A stretch of DNA of 64,000 bases from NCBI GenBank assembly GCA_010909165.1, contig VJWM01000259.1, forward strand, positions 124,001-188,000, written 5' to 3'. Below the pieces are notes generated by a model, which worked only from the letters and a program-made list of their open reading frames with translations, was not told the DNA's origin and did no database searches. Source of the stretch: Anthoceros angustus (taxonomy: Eukaryota > Streptophyta > Anthocerotopsida > Anthocerotales > Anthocerotaceae). Made by a program: the position numbers and the translations under genes. Shown here one piece after another: positions 46,755 to 57,980 of the stretch (the stretch's first letter is position 1; every line of letters begins with the position of its first letter).

Positions 46755-46761
46755 CATCTAT
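46250..46761 (+). repeat. (ATCT)n microsatellite, interrupted, about 510 bp
   Basis: Long runs of ATCT are interrupted by variants such as ATCATCT, GTCT and TTCT. It is the expanded right-hand target tract of RT copy 3; the same tract is only about 20-40 bp in copies 1 and 2. A 207-codon open frame of Leu, Ser, Ile and Tyr crosses it only because the repeat lacks stop codons. Confidence 0.95.
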
Positions 46762-49700
46762 CAAGAGAGTTATGTTCCCTATGAGATCCATGAATTTGCC
46801 TTTGTGTGCCCATAGATTGGTGCTTCTAAATGATGTTTATCCATCCCAAACATCCCATCGATGAACTAAATAAATCTATTCCTTCAATGTTTACGTAATA
46901 CTAATTTGTGAAGGAATTTTTATTGATTTTATTTATTATTTACCCTTTGTTATTTTCTTATTAATATGGTTGTTTTCCTTGATTTTTGAGATAAATTTTA
47001 ATTCAAGATAGTCTAATATGTATCAGGTTTTATTTGTCTTTTGGATAATAAACTTGGAAGCGTGATGTTTACAAGTATCTTTCATATGTTTTGTTTTTGA
47101 CCTTAGAGAGGTATCTAACCCATAAAAATGCACCATTAGACTCTTGATAACTATGGAGTGAATAGAATATGAATATGCCTTTTTCCAACTGGCTATCACC
47201 TTTTAATGGTAGAAGGACATAGTGCCTTACCCACTTGGGCATATTATAATTAACACCTCATATGGGCCATGTGTACATTTATGACCTCGGACCTTGTTTC
47301 ACTTTTAATATATACTACTAGGCTATAAATGAGGATCGACCTATGTGCATGTTTGTTAAAGATGGGTTGATTCCTTGTGGGTTATCATTGGTAGGAATGG
47401 CTGCCCAATAGGATTATATAACTTGTGAGCGGTGGTTGGATAGAATTTGCTACCCAATGAAATCCCTTCCCTCAAACTTTGGTTGGGGTTCCTCCCTTCC
47501 TCTCCTATGCTTAGCCTCTACCTTTGATGATTGTCATTCTCTCTATTGCTCCTGCTCTATTTGCGTGATCACCTTACTTGGTACCTTGGTCTCTTTGTCG
47601 CGTTGCCTCCCCAAGCTAGCCATGGCTACCAAGGTTGAACCTTTTCTCCTCTCTTCTACTTCACTATGCAACCTTAGAATTAGTGGATGTGCAATGGATC
47701 CGTCTCACCAAGGATCCGAAGCCGATGATCCCTTTTGGTGGTGAAGAAGGAAGGGGAGGGTGTTGACCAACACCATCTCTGCATCCAAGAAGCTAGACCT
47801 TGATTTGGTCATCCGGTCTAGTCTTCTAAACCTCAAGTTGTTTTTCGGTATGATCTAGAAGCAGGATAGATGACTCAATGACTAGGGTTTGTGTCTTACG
47901 GATTCAAACCCGGTTTGATCAACACAAGATACTTCGTGCTCCGTGGCTATGAATGTGTCGTTGTTCGTGCGCAATTTTTTATCGGATGCCTCGTATTGGA
48001 TGCATGTCGGAATCGTCATCCTTTGGGATCTTGACTCAAGGTCCCTTAGGTGAAGCATCCGATCGCATCTTGCGTAGGTTTGGACTGCTGAGGCCGATAT
48101 TGATGTTTGATACATGTAGCAAGGAATGACGGTGGCGTGGGAGGACAACGTCTGGCAGTTGAATGACGAAAATAGGTGGTATCTTGTTGTTTGGCTTCAC
48201 TGGGCGATCGACTGATTGCATGTGAATGGCTTCAAGATAGCATGCGAGATAGATATTGTGCTACGGATGCTCGCTTAAGCTTCGGGATGTCGATCTAGTT
48301 TTGCATATTGCGTTGCTACCACGGTTGGATGTACTTGTTGGTATCGAAGATTACCTTTGGAATATTGGGAGTCCGAGGACAAGGGCCTCTTTTGGGCGCT
48401 TTTGATCGGACGGGGTTGGAGGATTGCTGGTTTTGCTCCCCGCCATCGCTCATGGATTGCTTGCTAGGAATCATTATCTCGGTTGAGGTTCCCTTTGTGG
48501 CTGCCGTGCTTGGAGCCATACAAGTGGCGCGTGCAAGTGGTGCCGCAGGCGACTGGTTTTGCTTCCACGATGGTTTTGTTAAGCTTCTGGAAATTGATGT
48601 CGTGCGGTGCATAGCACGACGTCTGCCTGGTGGGTCTGGATATGCGTGGATCGGACGGGGTTGTCGTCGATCTAAAACGTGAGCAGGATGACCATGCGGC
48701 TACGAATTTGCTTGGTGACCCGTCTCACGGAGAGGTGTGTCACGCCTCGGTGAGGATCGACTATGGGCAAGAAAAAAGGGTGTGGGATTGATTATTGTCT
48801 GCGCCTCTTTTGGACGCGATTTTGACGGGGTTGGAGGATTGCTGGTTTTGCTCCCTCGCCGCCATCGCTCATGGATTGCTTCTGGGAATGATGACCATAT
48901 GGTTTTTGATTCTGCTGTGCTGCCGATGCTTGGAGCCATACAAGTGGCGCACAAGCGGTGAGACGACCCGATGGTTTTGCTACCACGGTGGATGTTCACC
49001 TTCTGGAATTGTGTCCTGTGGTGATTAGCATGATGTCTTTTCTACGGTGGATCTTTGGATGGGCGGGATGGGTGGATCGACGGGGTTGTCGATCTAAAAC
49101 TTGACCGGATGGCCATGCGCCAATCCTTTTGTCACAACCCGGGATCCGGTGATGTGGCGGGTCTTGACCCGCACGTGGGCTTGTGATGGTGAGCGTGCGG
49201 CTGAGAGAAAACGATCTTGGCAATAAGCATGCCGCTTGCTTCTGCGAGAATGCATGAGGATGTGTAGTGATTGAGATTGGTGCAACTTGAGAAAAAGAAT
49301 GGTATGTGTCTGCTGCAAGGAAGTGTGTGATGGTGAGGCGGTGAGCGACTTGGAGAGAAAAAGATGCGAGGGTGGGTGCCTATTGGTGACAATGATACCG
49401 TGGGTGTGTGATGATGGAGATGCGATGCGGCGGTGGGCCGCCGTTTGTTTCTTTGCAAGGATGTGTATGAAATTAAGACGAGACTAGTGAGCGGCGAAAA
49501 AACGATGCTCATCAAGTGGATGCACTGCTTGCTTCATGCAGTAGGTATGTAATGGTTGAGACTCATGAGCGGCCGGCGATGCTGTGGATGCACGTTGTAT
49601 ACTTGCTGCAAGGATGCATGTGGGTGTTTGATGATTGAGACTGATGAACGGCCTAGAAAACAATGCAAGCAATGATGCACTGCTGCGCTGCAAGGATGCA

Positions 49701-50284
49701 TGTGGGTTTGTGATATTGGGGTCAGCGGTTTGAGAGAAAAGCAGGGCGGGCTATAGATGCACACTACTCCTTGCTACAAGGATGCTTGCGGTAAAGGTTT
49801 TTGATAACTTACTGTGGTGACATACCAACCATGGACCACAAATGGTGAACGGTACATTACGCTACTTTGACAACCACGAAATTAATGGTGACATGCATGA
49901 TTTTTCTCTCTCATGAACTGATGTTCCTATTTGCCGTTGATCACAGTTGCTAGCATGCTGAAAAATGGAAGAGTGCTTATAGACATCTTGGTTCACTTCT
50001 TGATTCGATGTAGGTCTAACTACTTACCAACTGGTGGCGGAAATTGCGGACACATTGCATGCCTTTACACAATCATCCGTGTGCACGCTACAAATGTGAT
50101 ATACTCATACCAAGGAGGGTGGCGGATCTTGGATCTCTCACACATGGGGTTGCTTACGAATTAGGAGACCTATGGTCGAACTTGGAAAATCCTTCCACAG
50201 GATTCGGATTTTAAAATATATCTCTAAAGCAGCTTTGCTTGAAATGACCGCTAGGTCAGCCATTTATGCGATGTAGTCTAGGAA
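46762..50284 (+). repeat. Tandem-array unit 6 (T-A-B-B'-C-D, last unit)
   Basis: This is a compact unit like unit 5: T, A (about 47,104), B (about 48,375), B' (about 48,800), C (about 49,240-49,790) and D to the ATCT tract at 50,285. It shares the ATAATT insertion in segment A with unit 5. The array stops after this unit; beyond the ATCT tract the sequence belongs to an unrelated gypsy element. No supported gene. Confidence 0.8.
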
Positions 50285-50806
<522 letters not shown>

Positions 50807-50810
50807 TTGG

Positions 50811-51347
50811 TTGTATAGTGCATGTGTCTTTGATTTTGGCCGTAGCGGCGTCACCTTCAAGTCCAATAGGGTAGGACCTGCGGTGATCGCTTTTGTGTCA
50901 TGGAGCAAGGCTCCCTATGAAGTCACTCCAGTCGATGGGTACACCTCAGGTAGCACGGGGGTAAGCTCCTCGGGCAGTGACCGAGCTTATCGGGGACCTT
51001 CAGCCGAGGTCGCCGAAATAAAAGTTGATTTGGAGTATTCATGCTTGCACGTAGAGGATGTCGTAGAAGAGTCAGAAGATGAGGCACATAGAGAGGGAGT
51101 AGCCTTTTGGAGGGGTAAGGCCTATGATCGTGATTTTCCTGAGGAGGGATCCGGAACCAGTACAGGTAGCAGTCCAGAAGGGACATACGTAGATCCCGAT
51201 GTTGTAGAGGACTTAGAGTTAGAGCCCGGCAAGGTAGTCAAGGTTTCTAGGTATCTAGGACAGATAGAGAAAGAGGAATTTCGTAGCGTACTTAGGGAGT
51301 ATGTCGATGTGTTTGCCTTCAGGATTACTGACATGAGAGGGATTTGA
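50811..51347 (+). pseudogene. pol: Gypsy pol spacer before RT
   Basis: An open frame of 178 codons. The last third reads LELEPGKVVKVSRYLGQIEK and then FRSVLREYVDVFAFRITDMRGI. This is the conserved lead-in to plant gypsy RTs (G-x-V-x-K-I/V-S-R-Y-L ... D-V-F-A-W/F-x3-D-M-R/P-G-I). The first part is acidic and Ser/Gly-rich and not recognisable. The first methionine is arbitrary, because the original polyprotein began much farther upstream. The TGA at 51,345-51,347 ends the frame two codons before the RT resumes in another frame. Confidence 0.8.
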
Positions 51348-51349
51348 AG

Positions 51350-52282
51350 GCGGGATACATCAGATCGACTTGAAGGAGGCGCACTCGGTGAGGATCAAGC
51401 AATACAGGCTGAATCCCAAGTATTCCATGGTCGTTAAGGATCAGCTCGACCAATATTTGGAGGCTAGGGTAATCTACCCAGTGCTCACTAGCGAGTGGGT
51501 CGCACCAATTGTGATTGTACCGAAGAAGCAGCAGGGAAAGGTTCGAGTATGCCACGATTTCAGGAAGCTCAATGAAGCGACGAAGAAGGATCATCACCCT
51601 TTGCCTTTCATGGACAGTGTGCTGGACACGGTAGCCGGACATGAGATGTACAGTTTCTTGGGCCGGGTATTGCAGGTACAATGTTTTGCGGAAGGAAGAT
51701 CGAGGACAAGACAACATTCACAACGGATTGGGAACCTACGCTTATTCAAAGCTCCCTTTCGGGTTGTGCAATGCCCCTGCCACTTTCCAGCGTGTGGTGA
51801 ACGCGATATTCCGAGATTTCTTGCGGAAGTTCATGGAGGTATTCCTGGATGATTTTTGCGTGTTTGGGAGGAGAAAACTGCATCTAGACCATTTGAGACA
51901 ATGTTTTCAGAAGTGCAGAGAATCGAACATGAAACTTCATCCGGGAAAGTGTTATTTTGGTATGACGGAGGGCATTTTGTTAGCACATCGAGTCTCTGTA
52001 CGAGAATTACAGGTAGATAAGGAGAAAGTAGCAGTTATAGCTGAGATGGACGCACCACAAACGGTGAGGCAGGTGCGTGCTTTTGTAGGGTTGGTAGGGT
52101 ATTACAGGAGGTTCATCAAGGATTTCGCTAAGAAGGCAGCCTTGTTGACACAGTTGACCAAGAAGGATACACCTTTCGAATGGACCGATGCAAGACAGGA
52201 GGCTTTTCAGCTGAAGGACAGCTTGGTGAGCGCACCAACGTTACAACCGCCGGATTGGGAGAAACCGTTTCACGTATCGTAG
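51350..52282 (+). pseudogene. pol: Gypsy reverse transcriptase domain
   Basis: The fingers read HSVRIKQYRLNPKYSMVVKD and EWVAPIVIVPKKQQGK, followed by RVCHDFRKLNEATKKDHHPL. Motif A, normally LDGYSGYNQ, is damaged: the sequence reads FLG-R and the catalytic Asp is lost or shifted near 51,660. A frame change then leads to FGLCNAPATFQRVVNAIFRD and motif C FLDDF at about 51,846. The connection region has VGYYRRFIKDFAKKAALLTQ near 52,093. It would copy element RNA into DNA in the cytoplasm. The two frames and the missing motif A residue make it inactive as given. Confidence 0.85.
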
Positions 52283-52760
52283 ATGTATGCCTTATGCCAT
52301 TGGGGGATATTAAGCGGAAGGGCGAGGAAAAGCAGGATCATCCGATTTTCTATGCCGGTGAGCGACTCACGGACCGAGAAGAATTATTCAACCACAAGCG
52401 GTGAGGCGGTGCGTGCTTTTGTAGGGTTGGTAGGGTATTACAGGAGGTTCATCAAGTTTAGAAGGCAGCCTTGTTGACACAGTTGACCAAGAAGGATACC
52501 GTTCGAATGGACGATGCAAGGCAGGCTTTTCAGCGGCTAAAGGACAGCTTGGTGGCGCACCAGCGTTACAACGCGGATTGGGAGAAACCGTTCCACGTAT
52601 CGTAGATGTATGCCTTATGCCATTGGGATGTATTAAGCGGAAGGGCGAGAAAGCAGGATCATCCGATTTTCTATGTCGGTGACGACTCACGGACCGAGAA
52701 GAATTATTCAACCACGGCGGGAGGGTCTTGGTATCATTTACTCCTGTAAGAAGTTTAGAC
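52070..52760 (+). repeat. Tandem duplication of about 340 bp in gypsy RT-RNase H
   Basis: GTGCGTGCTTTTGTAGGGTTGG at 52,073 (in two parts) recurs at 52,410. From there both copies run in parallel through the VGYYRRFIK codons, the tract encoding FEWTDARQEAFQ (second copy damaged) and the ATGCCTTATGCCATTGGG stretch, to the ACGGACCGAGAAGAATTATTC region. The second copy then continues into RNase H. Indels between copies fall at sites such as CAG. Confidence 0.8.
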
Positions 52761-52870
52761 ACTATCTGCTTGCTTGCAAGGTGACGTTCCATGTTGACCA
52801 TTTTGCGTTGAAGTATCTTGTCAACAAGCCAGATTTGTCAGAAAGGAGCAGGCTGCTCCTCTCAGCATAA
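52670..52870 (+). pseudogene. pol: Gypsy RNase H fragment
   Basis: The frame reads EGLGIIYSCKKFRHYLLACK and VTFHVDHFALKYLVNKPDLS, the conserved middle of gypsy RNase H (E-G-L-x-x-V/I-Y-x-x-x-K-F-R-H-Y-L-L ... T/V-D-H-x-A-L-K-Y-L). RNase H removes the RNA strand after reverse transcription. The N-terminal part is disrupted by the tandem duplication, and the frame stops at 52,868. Confidence 0.8.
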
Positions 52871-52935
52871 TGCACTCTTTGGACTTGAATTGTGGGATCC
52901 TGTTTGGCCATAGCCCAGTTTGAGAAGAGGGACCC

Positions 52936-53250
52936 ATGCCACCTAGGGCTACTAACGGGCGAACTGGCAGAAGGCGACGTAGTATGCCTGGAAGGAGGAG
53001 ATTAGAACGTGAGGGGCGTTTATGCCCAAGATATCTGTTGAACAGTGAAGTACGCAAGTTCCTGGAGCATGGAATCATGCCCGATGGCTTATCCAGGGAG
53101 GGGCGGGCCGTTTTTCTCCACAAAGCCTCGCCCTATTGTCTAAAGGGAGACGTTTTATACAAGCTAGGCCCGGACGAGAAGATTCGGAGGTGTCTTAAGG
53201 TTGAAGAGGCGGCACTCGTCACTGAGAAACTACATGCAGAGGAGGCTGGT
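52936..53250 (+). pseudogene. pol: Gypsy RNase H to integrase linker
   Basis: After a basic stretch the frame reads RAVFLHKASPYCLKGDVLYK and LGPDEKIRRCLKVEEAALVT, then EKLHAEEAGG. This is the standard stretch before the integrase H2C2 zinc finger, where a histidine should follow GG. The plus-strand homology ends exactly there, and the missing next part is found on the minus strand immediately to the right. Confidence 0.8.
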
Positions 53251-53600
53251 GGTCGTTGCTTCCGCTTCCACCATCTTCGTGCAATAATTCGTAGCCACCA
53301 AAATGTATTGTTTCCTTGTCCATTGCGTCGGCGGTTTGATTGGCCCTACGAAATCAATTCCCCACTTTTCGAAGGGTGCTAACGGTAGTATGTAGGTGAG
53401 AGGCCATTGTGTCGACAATGTAGGCCGCCCAACCCTCGACACGCATCACACCTCCGGTGAACTCCCACACATCCTTACGCATGAGCCACGAACCACCGCA
53501 TTCAAGATCTTCTTAACGGTCACTGCAATACAAGAAGCAGCGGAGGCGGTGGCCACGATCGGCCTCTACAACACCCTTAGGCAAGAGACATGCACCACCA
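53240..53600 (-). pseudogene. pol: Inverted gypsy integrase fragment (zinc finger to start of core)
   Basis: On the minus strand, 53,442-53,230 reads VGRPTLSTQWPLTYILPLAP and FEKWGIDFVGPIKPP, then YILVATNYCTKMVEA. This is the start of the integrase catalytic core, and the first catalytic Asp is in GIDFVGP. Farther along the minus strand (53,460-53,600) degenerate codons give VTVKKILNAV, RKDVWEFT and CDACR, the tail of the H2C2 finger, with small frame breaks. Homology stops near 53,250 at EATTTSLL. The fragment is head-on to the plus-strand pol that lacks just this part. Confidence 0.75.
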
Positions 53601-55239
53601 TCTATGAGTGCAATCGCGTTCCTTCCACAATTTGTGAGTGCATCGTGCCCTTTGCATCTTCTAGCTCACCATATTTCATGATGTCCTCTTTCATGGGTCG
53701 TTCAAGTCAAAAACTTGGCGAGGCATTTTCCGATTCACCAAATTTTGCATACATGTCCACCGGTAGGTGCCCACCACTACATTCTCCAGGCCGAGCCCTT
53801 GCTGCACTCCATAAGGGCATTCCATGTCACCACATCACGACAAAGCAAGCAAGACTACAAAAATGAGGTCGGGGAATCACCACTAGTTGTCCATCATAGT
53901 GAAGACTAAACGAGGTTCTTTGAAATATGAAGGCGGTCATCCCCACTTGCCAATTAAGGCGATCCATCTAACGGGTCGTCGTTCAATAATCCATCATAGC
54001 ACTATGATGGGAACCAAACAGAACATAGATTCTTGAACACGAAGTTATCCCCACTCGCCAAGACCACATCCATGGTGCTCCCATTCCACCTCCATAAGAT
54101 GATCTAGGCGGCGTGGGGATGTTCCTCCTCCCGAAGACAAAGCATTCAATTGGGCTTTGCAGCGGACCGTGTTTTCCAACACGGTCCGTTATAACAATCT
54201 GCGTGTAAAATGTTTGAGACGGCCGGATCGGGCCTCTCTCATGTTTTACAACATCACGTACAACCTAATCTAATTTACAACACGATCAATTGCAAACCGC
54301 TTTTGTACATTGTAAAGCGTTTAGAGAGGCCAAGATAGGCCTCCCACGAATTTACAACATAGTCTAATTTACAACACCCGTTGCAAAGCGCACTTGTATG
54401 TTGTAAAATGTATGACAAGGGGATCGAGCCTGCACGTTTACACCAAATTCTGGCGTAGTCTCATACACAAGGTCCATTGCAAAGCGATCTTGCACGTTGT
54501 ATACTCGATCGGGTTTCGGTGCCATTGACAAATTCACATTGTAGCGTAGTGCCATTGACAAATTCACGAGCCACCGTGGCGATCGTAGAGAGACACAAGC
54601 CACGGTTCCCCAAGCTATACCACTTGCTTTCGGGCTCTCACATAAATCATAGCAAGAGTTAGGAAGCGGCAGAAGGCGGGTGGCAACCGACCTCCACAAC
54701 ACCCTCGGGCAAGAGATGCACCACCTTCAAGCAAGAGACATGCACCACCTTGAGGCAAGAGACATCGTCCTCTTCATGTGTCATTTAGGCATCAAACAAC
54801 TTCCACCAAAAATTGGACATACTTTCGAGCGTGATTTCTTGATGCAAGAAGCCATATGAACTAGCATCCATGAATACACTAAGGAGTACCTGGAGCCTCC
54901 TGTTGTCGACGAGGGACGGCAACATCAATTTCTTCTCTCAAACGATTCCTCCGTGAAGCGCGCAAATCTCTTGCAGTAGCGGGTGGGGGCGATCTCCCGT
55001 GTTCTTCTCCTCGAGACCGTCCCCTACCAGACATCTGCAAGCATCCTCATATCCTCCAACCCACAGTTGTTAAGAAGGAAGCAACCCACACCCTTTAGCG
55101 TCTCATCCGTTCACCCCTATGACAACTTAGACGGCGTGGAGCTCCTCCTTCACAACACATGGTCGACCCTCAGTCCCTTTGAAAAACATTCTACATTCTA
55201 GCGATGGAAATCACAGAACTCAAATTTTCAGCGACAAGT
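53600..55239. other. Non-coding stretch with TTTACAAC motifs and short direct repeats
   Basis: No protein domain is recognisable on either strand. The string GCAAGAGACATGCACCACC occurs near 53,580 and 54,733, with partial copies near 54,710 and 54,757. Between about 54,190 and 54,500 the motifs TTTACAACA and TTGTAAA recur several times in both orientations, and a small perfect inverted repeat GAGGCC-AAGATA-GGCCTC lies near 54,330. It lies between the minus-strand integrase fragment and a minus-strand primer-binding site, so it is probably the decayed interior of that element. Confidence 0.5.
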
Positions 55240-55256
55240 CCCCGGCAACGGCGCCA
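55240..55256 (-). promoter_or_regulatory. Primer-binding site of a minus-strand gypsy element
   Basis: On the minus strand the sequence reads TGGCGCCGTTGCCGGGG, the primer-binding site I recall for plant Tat-like gypsy retrotransposons. It lies three to four bases from the LTR end (TACCACA on the minus strand, at 55,261-55,267). It shows that an element running leftward begins here. Confidence 0.75.
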
Positions 55257-55260
55257 AAAA

Positions 55261-56100
55261 TGTGGTAGGGAAAACCCCGGGGCTTCCGAGATCCTCCCAC
55301 TCTAGCGGCCACACTTATCCCCACATCGCTTTTGTCGTTGGGTTTCGTCCCATGAGACTTGTGTGAAAGTTCGAGGTCTTGTGCGTCGCTACTGCGAGAC
55401 ACACTCTCGGCCTTCTAAACAAGCAAGGCGCCTCTACTCTCCCTCTTCAGCACCACTTGCTCGAAAAATCACCAATCCTCGACCTACAGCGACACAACAC
55501 AATTGCGGTCACACCTTGTGAGGAGCCTATCACGGGCGCCGAGGACCCCCAGTCCACACACAATTTCGTCCCCTACTTCTAAGACCACTCTTCTCCACTC
55601 GGGGCGCTCTTTTACTTGCAGTTGGGATTCGTCCCTTAGGCTCTGCTGTGGCCTTCCACTAACACCTACACCTCTAATCCTCTACTCATCTTCTCATCCT
55701 CTTCCTCCTATTCTAACCTCGATTCGGGCTTCTTGGCTTGACTCGCCCTTACAGCTGGCACTCGGCCTCCACCCAAGTTCTTCCTTGGGCGGTTGCTATG
55801 AGTTTGACACCAGGCGAGAACCTCCGAGTCTTTCCTGTAGTCTACCCTCAAGCCGAGTTCACAGGCATTGCCACACACCCAAAGCAAAGCAATTTCACAG
55901 CAACCATTCACAAGGGAGCAACTCGTTTAGGCACTTGCGTGAGCAAGTCCTCCACCAAGCACTCACCACGACTTCCTCTCTAGAATCGTTGGCTCACGGT
56001 GCGAAATTCCTTTAATGGCAAAGGACTCGATATGGGCGCAAGGCGTGATACTTTACTTTGTGAAATCCTCCTCCTCTTATAGGAGGCCTTCCACATACAA
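55261..56100 (-). repeat. 5' LTR of a minus-strand gypsy element (outer end not found)
   Basis: The inner LTR end is fixed by the adjacent primer-binding site and reads TGTGGTAGGG on the plus strand. A TATAAG motif on the minus strand at about 56,075-56,082, in a CTCCTATAAGAGGAGG context, fits the LTR promoter, which puts about 800 bp of R-U5 to its left. I could not find the other end (expected near TACCACA on the plus strand), so the true LTR is probably longer. No second copy of this LTR occurs in the window. Confidence 0.6.
56075..56082 (-). promoter_or_regulatory. Putative TATA box of the minus-strand LTR
   Basis: CTATAAGAGG on the minus strand, inside a short inverted CCTCCTCTTATAGGAGG context. 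Distance and orientation to the LTR end at 55,261 suit an LTR core promoter. Confidence 0.45.
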
Positions 56101-56862
56101 CCTCCCTTAGGTGACCCTCTGCGGTCACCTTTTCCAATTTTCTATTATTTCCTACGCCCATTTAATGCGGCACCTAAATCTATTATGCGATCCTTGGTAA
56201 ATTCTATTCTAGTAACTTCACCTAAGATCATTCTTAAAGGATGTCAGCCTACACCACTTATCTTTCCCATTCTCCAAAGCTCATTTATGGTCATTGACCA
56301 TTCTCAGTCCTTATCTTGCTAGGGTGGCGACGTGTACCTTATGGATTGGCTCCCTCGCCCTCCTTTTGCTCTTGTCCCTTCCCCAGATCTTGTCGCCTTC
56401 CTAATGTGTGGGTCAAGTACAATGCTGCCCCTTCCCCCATCTCCAGCGGCGCGCCATTCCTGTCCTCCAATCGCCTCCGCACTCGGCGCCTTTTCTCCAG
56501 CCTCACTGGTGGCGTTCATCGGCACCCTACGCGGTAGTCGGCGGACTAAGGTGGTGACCTACCATGGTAGTCGATCTTCTTTTCTTCTTCTCCCATCTGA
56601 TGCCTCTTGGGTTGGAATCTTCCTTGCTCCTTTCCTCCTGTTTGGTTGTCCATACCTATCATGGAGCATTCTCAATTCTTCCTCCCCAATTGTCGGGATT
56701 TCACTAATCCTTGGCCTTTTGCATCACCTCCTCGGCTGGCCTTCCCTGCTCGTGGGGTGAGGAACTTCTCACCCTCCTTCCTTGGTGGGATCCGTCCTTT
56801 CTCCCGGTGGGGTTGTCTCCCACCTCCTCTTCTATTCCCGGTATGCTCGGACCCCGGCTCCT
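56101..56862. other. Non-coding stretch with a dispersed GGTAGTCGGCGGACTA repeat
   Basis: No protein family is recognised. GGTAGTCGGCGGACTA occurs near 56,532 and again near 56,922, about 390 bp apart, each preceded by ACCCTAC and followed by GGTGG. The plus strand is pyrimidine-rich and stop-poor in places, giving open frames of up to about 140 codons that look like composition effects. The stretch may be the outer part of the minus-strand LTR. Confidence 0.4.
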
Positions 56863-57177
56863 TCATTCAGCGGGGCCTCCAGCGGCCGACTCCCCCCCGG
56901 TCGCTCGCGGTTTATACCCTACCGGTAGTCGGCGGACTACGGTGGTGGTGGTCTCAGTGGTAGGTGACCCCCACTGGGCTGTCCCCCTCCTTGCTCTCCG
57001 CCATCTTCCTCCTTGGCGCTGCTCTCCTTGTCTCCTGTCTCCTCGGACTCCTCGAGTCCATGTCGATGGCCTCATCAAAATCGGAGGCCTCGGCTGCACT
57101 GTTGCGGCTCCTTCTGTCATCATCATGAGGACCCAATGTCCTCCTCTTGGCCCAAAGACTTCATTGTTGGCCTTCAA
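56863..57177 (-). pseudogene. Minus-strand coding-like fragment, Arg/Asp-rich
   Basis: The minus strand has overlapping open frames here. One reads RRSRNSAAEASDFDEAIDMD followed by a basic SRSPRRQETRRAAP stretch. I recognise no domain. It lies downstream, in minus-strand order, of the coiled-coil fragment at 57,555-57,980 and may belong to the same decayed gene. An intron or frame shifts would be needed to join them. Confidence 0.3.
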
Positions 57178-57554
57178 AATCTATTGTGGAGGTGAGCCCC
57201 AAGCTGTAATGCATTTGGAGATCATCAATCTCCAGTGGGCCACTCTCCATCCTCACACCTACCTTGTAGGCATCCCTTGGTGGTCAATTCTCCCACCTTG
57301 ACATGGAGGTCACATTCTCCTCCCTTGCTTCCTTTGGTTGGCCATTTTGCAGAAGGGCATAATCCAAAATCGCCTCTTCCTCACCACGCATCCTGTACCA
57401 CCTTCTTGTGGTACTCCTCCTCTGGAACCTCCTTCCTCTCCTCCTCTGGAACCTCCTTCCCTTCCCTTCCCTCTAGGACCTTCTCCGGCTCCACTGCTTG
57501 CGTCTTGAGCCTAGCTCCAGCTTCTCCAATTATCGGGTCCTTCTCAATTCTTCC

Positions 57555-57980
57555 TCATATCCCATCTTGATGGCTTGGGTAGCCATCACTGCTCTTGCGT
57601 CCATTTGTTGGATGCACCTTCTCCTTCCTAGAGCCTCTGTTTTGCCCTTTCTCTCCTGCTCTAGCTGGGCAAAATGCTCTTCTGCCTTCGCCTTCTGCCT
57701 CCACGAATCCCGTTGGGTTGTTGCCCGAATGGCTCTCTCCTCGATGTGACAACCTCCCCTCTAGGACCTTCTCCGCTCTCCGGTGGTCCACGAGATCCCG
57801 CTGGAGCTTCTCCACAGCCTTCTCCAGCTTGGCTGCCTTCTCGTCGGACTCCATGGCCTCCAATTGCCATTTGGTCCACCTTCCTCCGGCCATGTCTTGG
57901 GCACTTCCTCTTGGCATGCCCACAAGGAGGCTGCTAGCTCCTAGCCCCTTCAAAATCCACGGTGAGTGCTTCACAAGCAC
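57555..57980 (-). pseudogene. Minus-strand coiled-coil protein fragment, possibly gag-like
   Basis: A 141-codon frame on the minus strand reads GGRWTKWQLEAMESDEKAAK and LEKAVEKLQRDLVDHRRAEK, then a polar C-terminal part. The heptad-like spacing of Leu, Val and Ala suggests a coiled coil. Charged coiled coils are common in gag of plant gypsy elements, but I recognise no defined family. The nearest other coding-like pieces on the same strand are at 58,543-59,201. Confidence 0.4.

Larger units (their letters stand above)
50811..53250 (+). mobile_element. Truncated Ty3/gypsy pol, plus strand
   Basis: The fragment runs from a protease-to-RT spacer through RT, RNase H and the linker that leads to the integrase zinc finger. 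No LTR, gag or protease is found on its left, where it abuts the (ATCT)n tract. On its right it is cut at the LHAEEAGG residues, just before the zinc-binding histidine of the H2C2 finger, and runs into a minus-strand integrase fragment. It contains an internal tandem duplication of about 340 bp. It is not functional as given. Confidence 0.85.
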
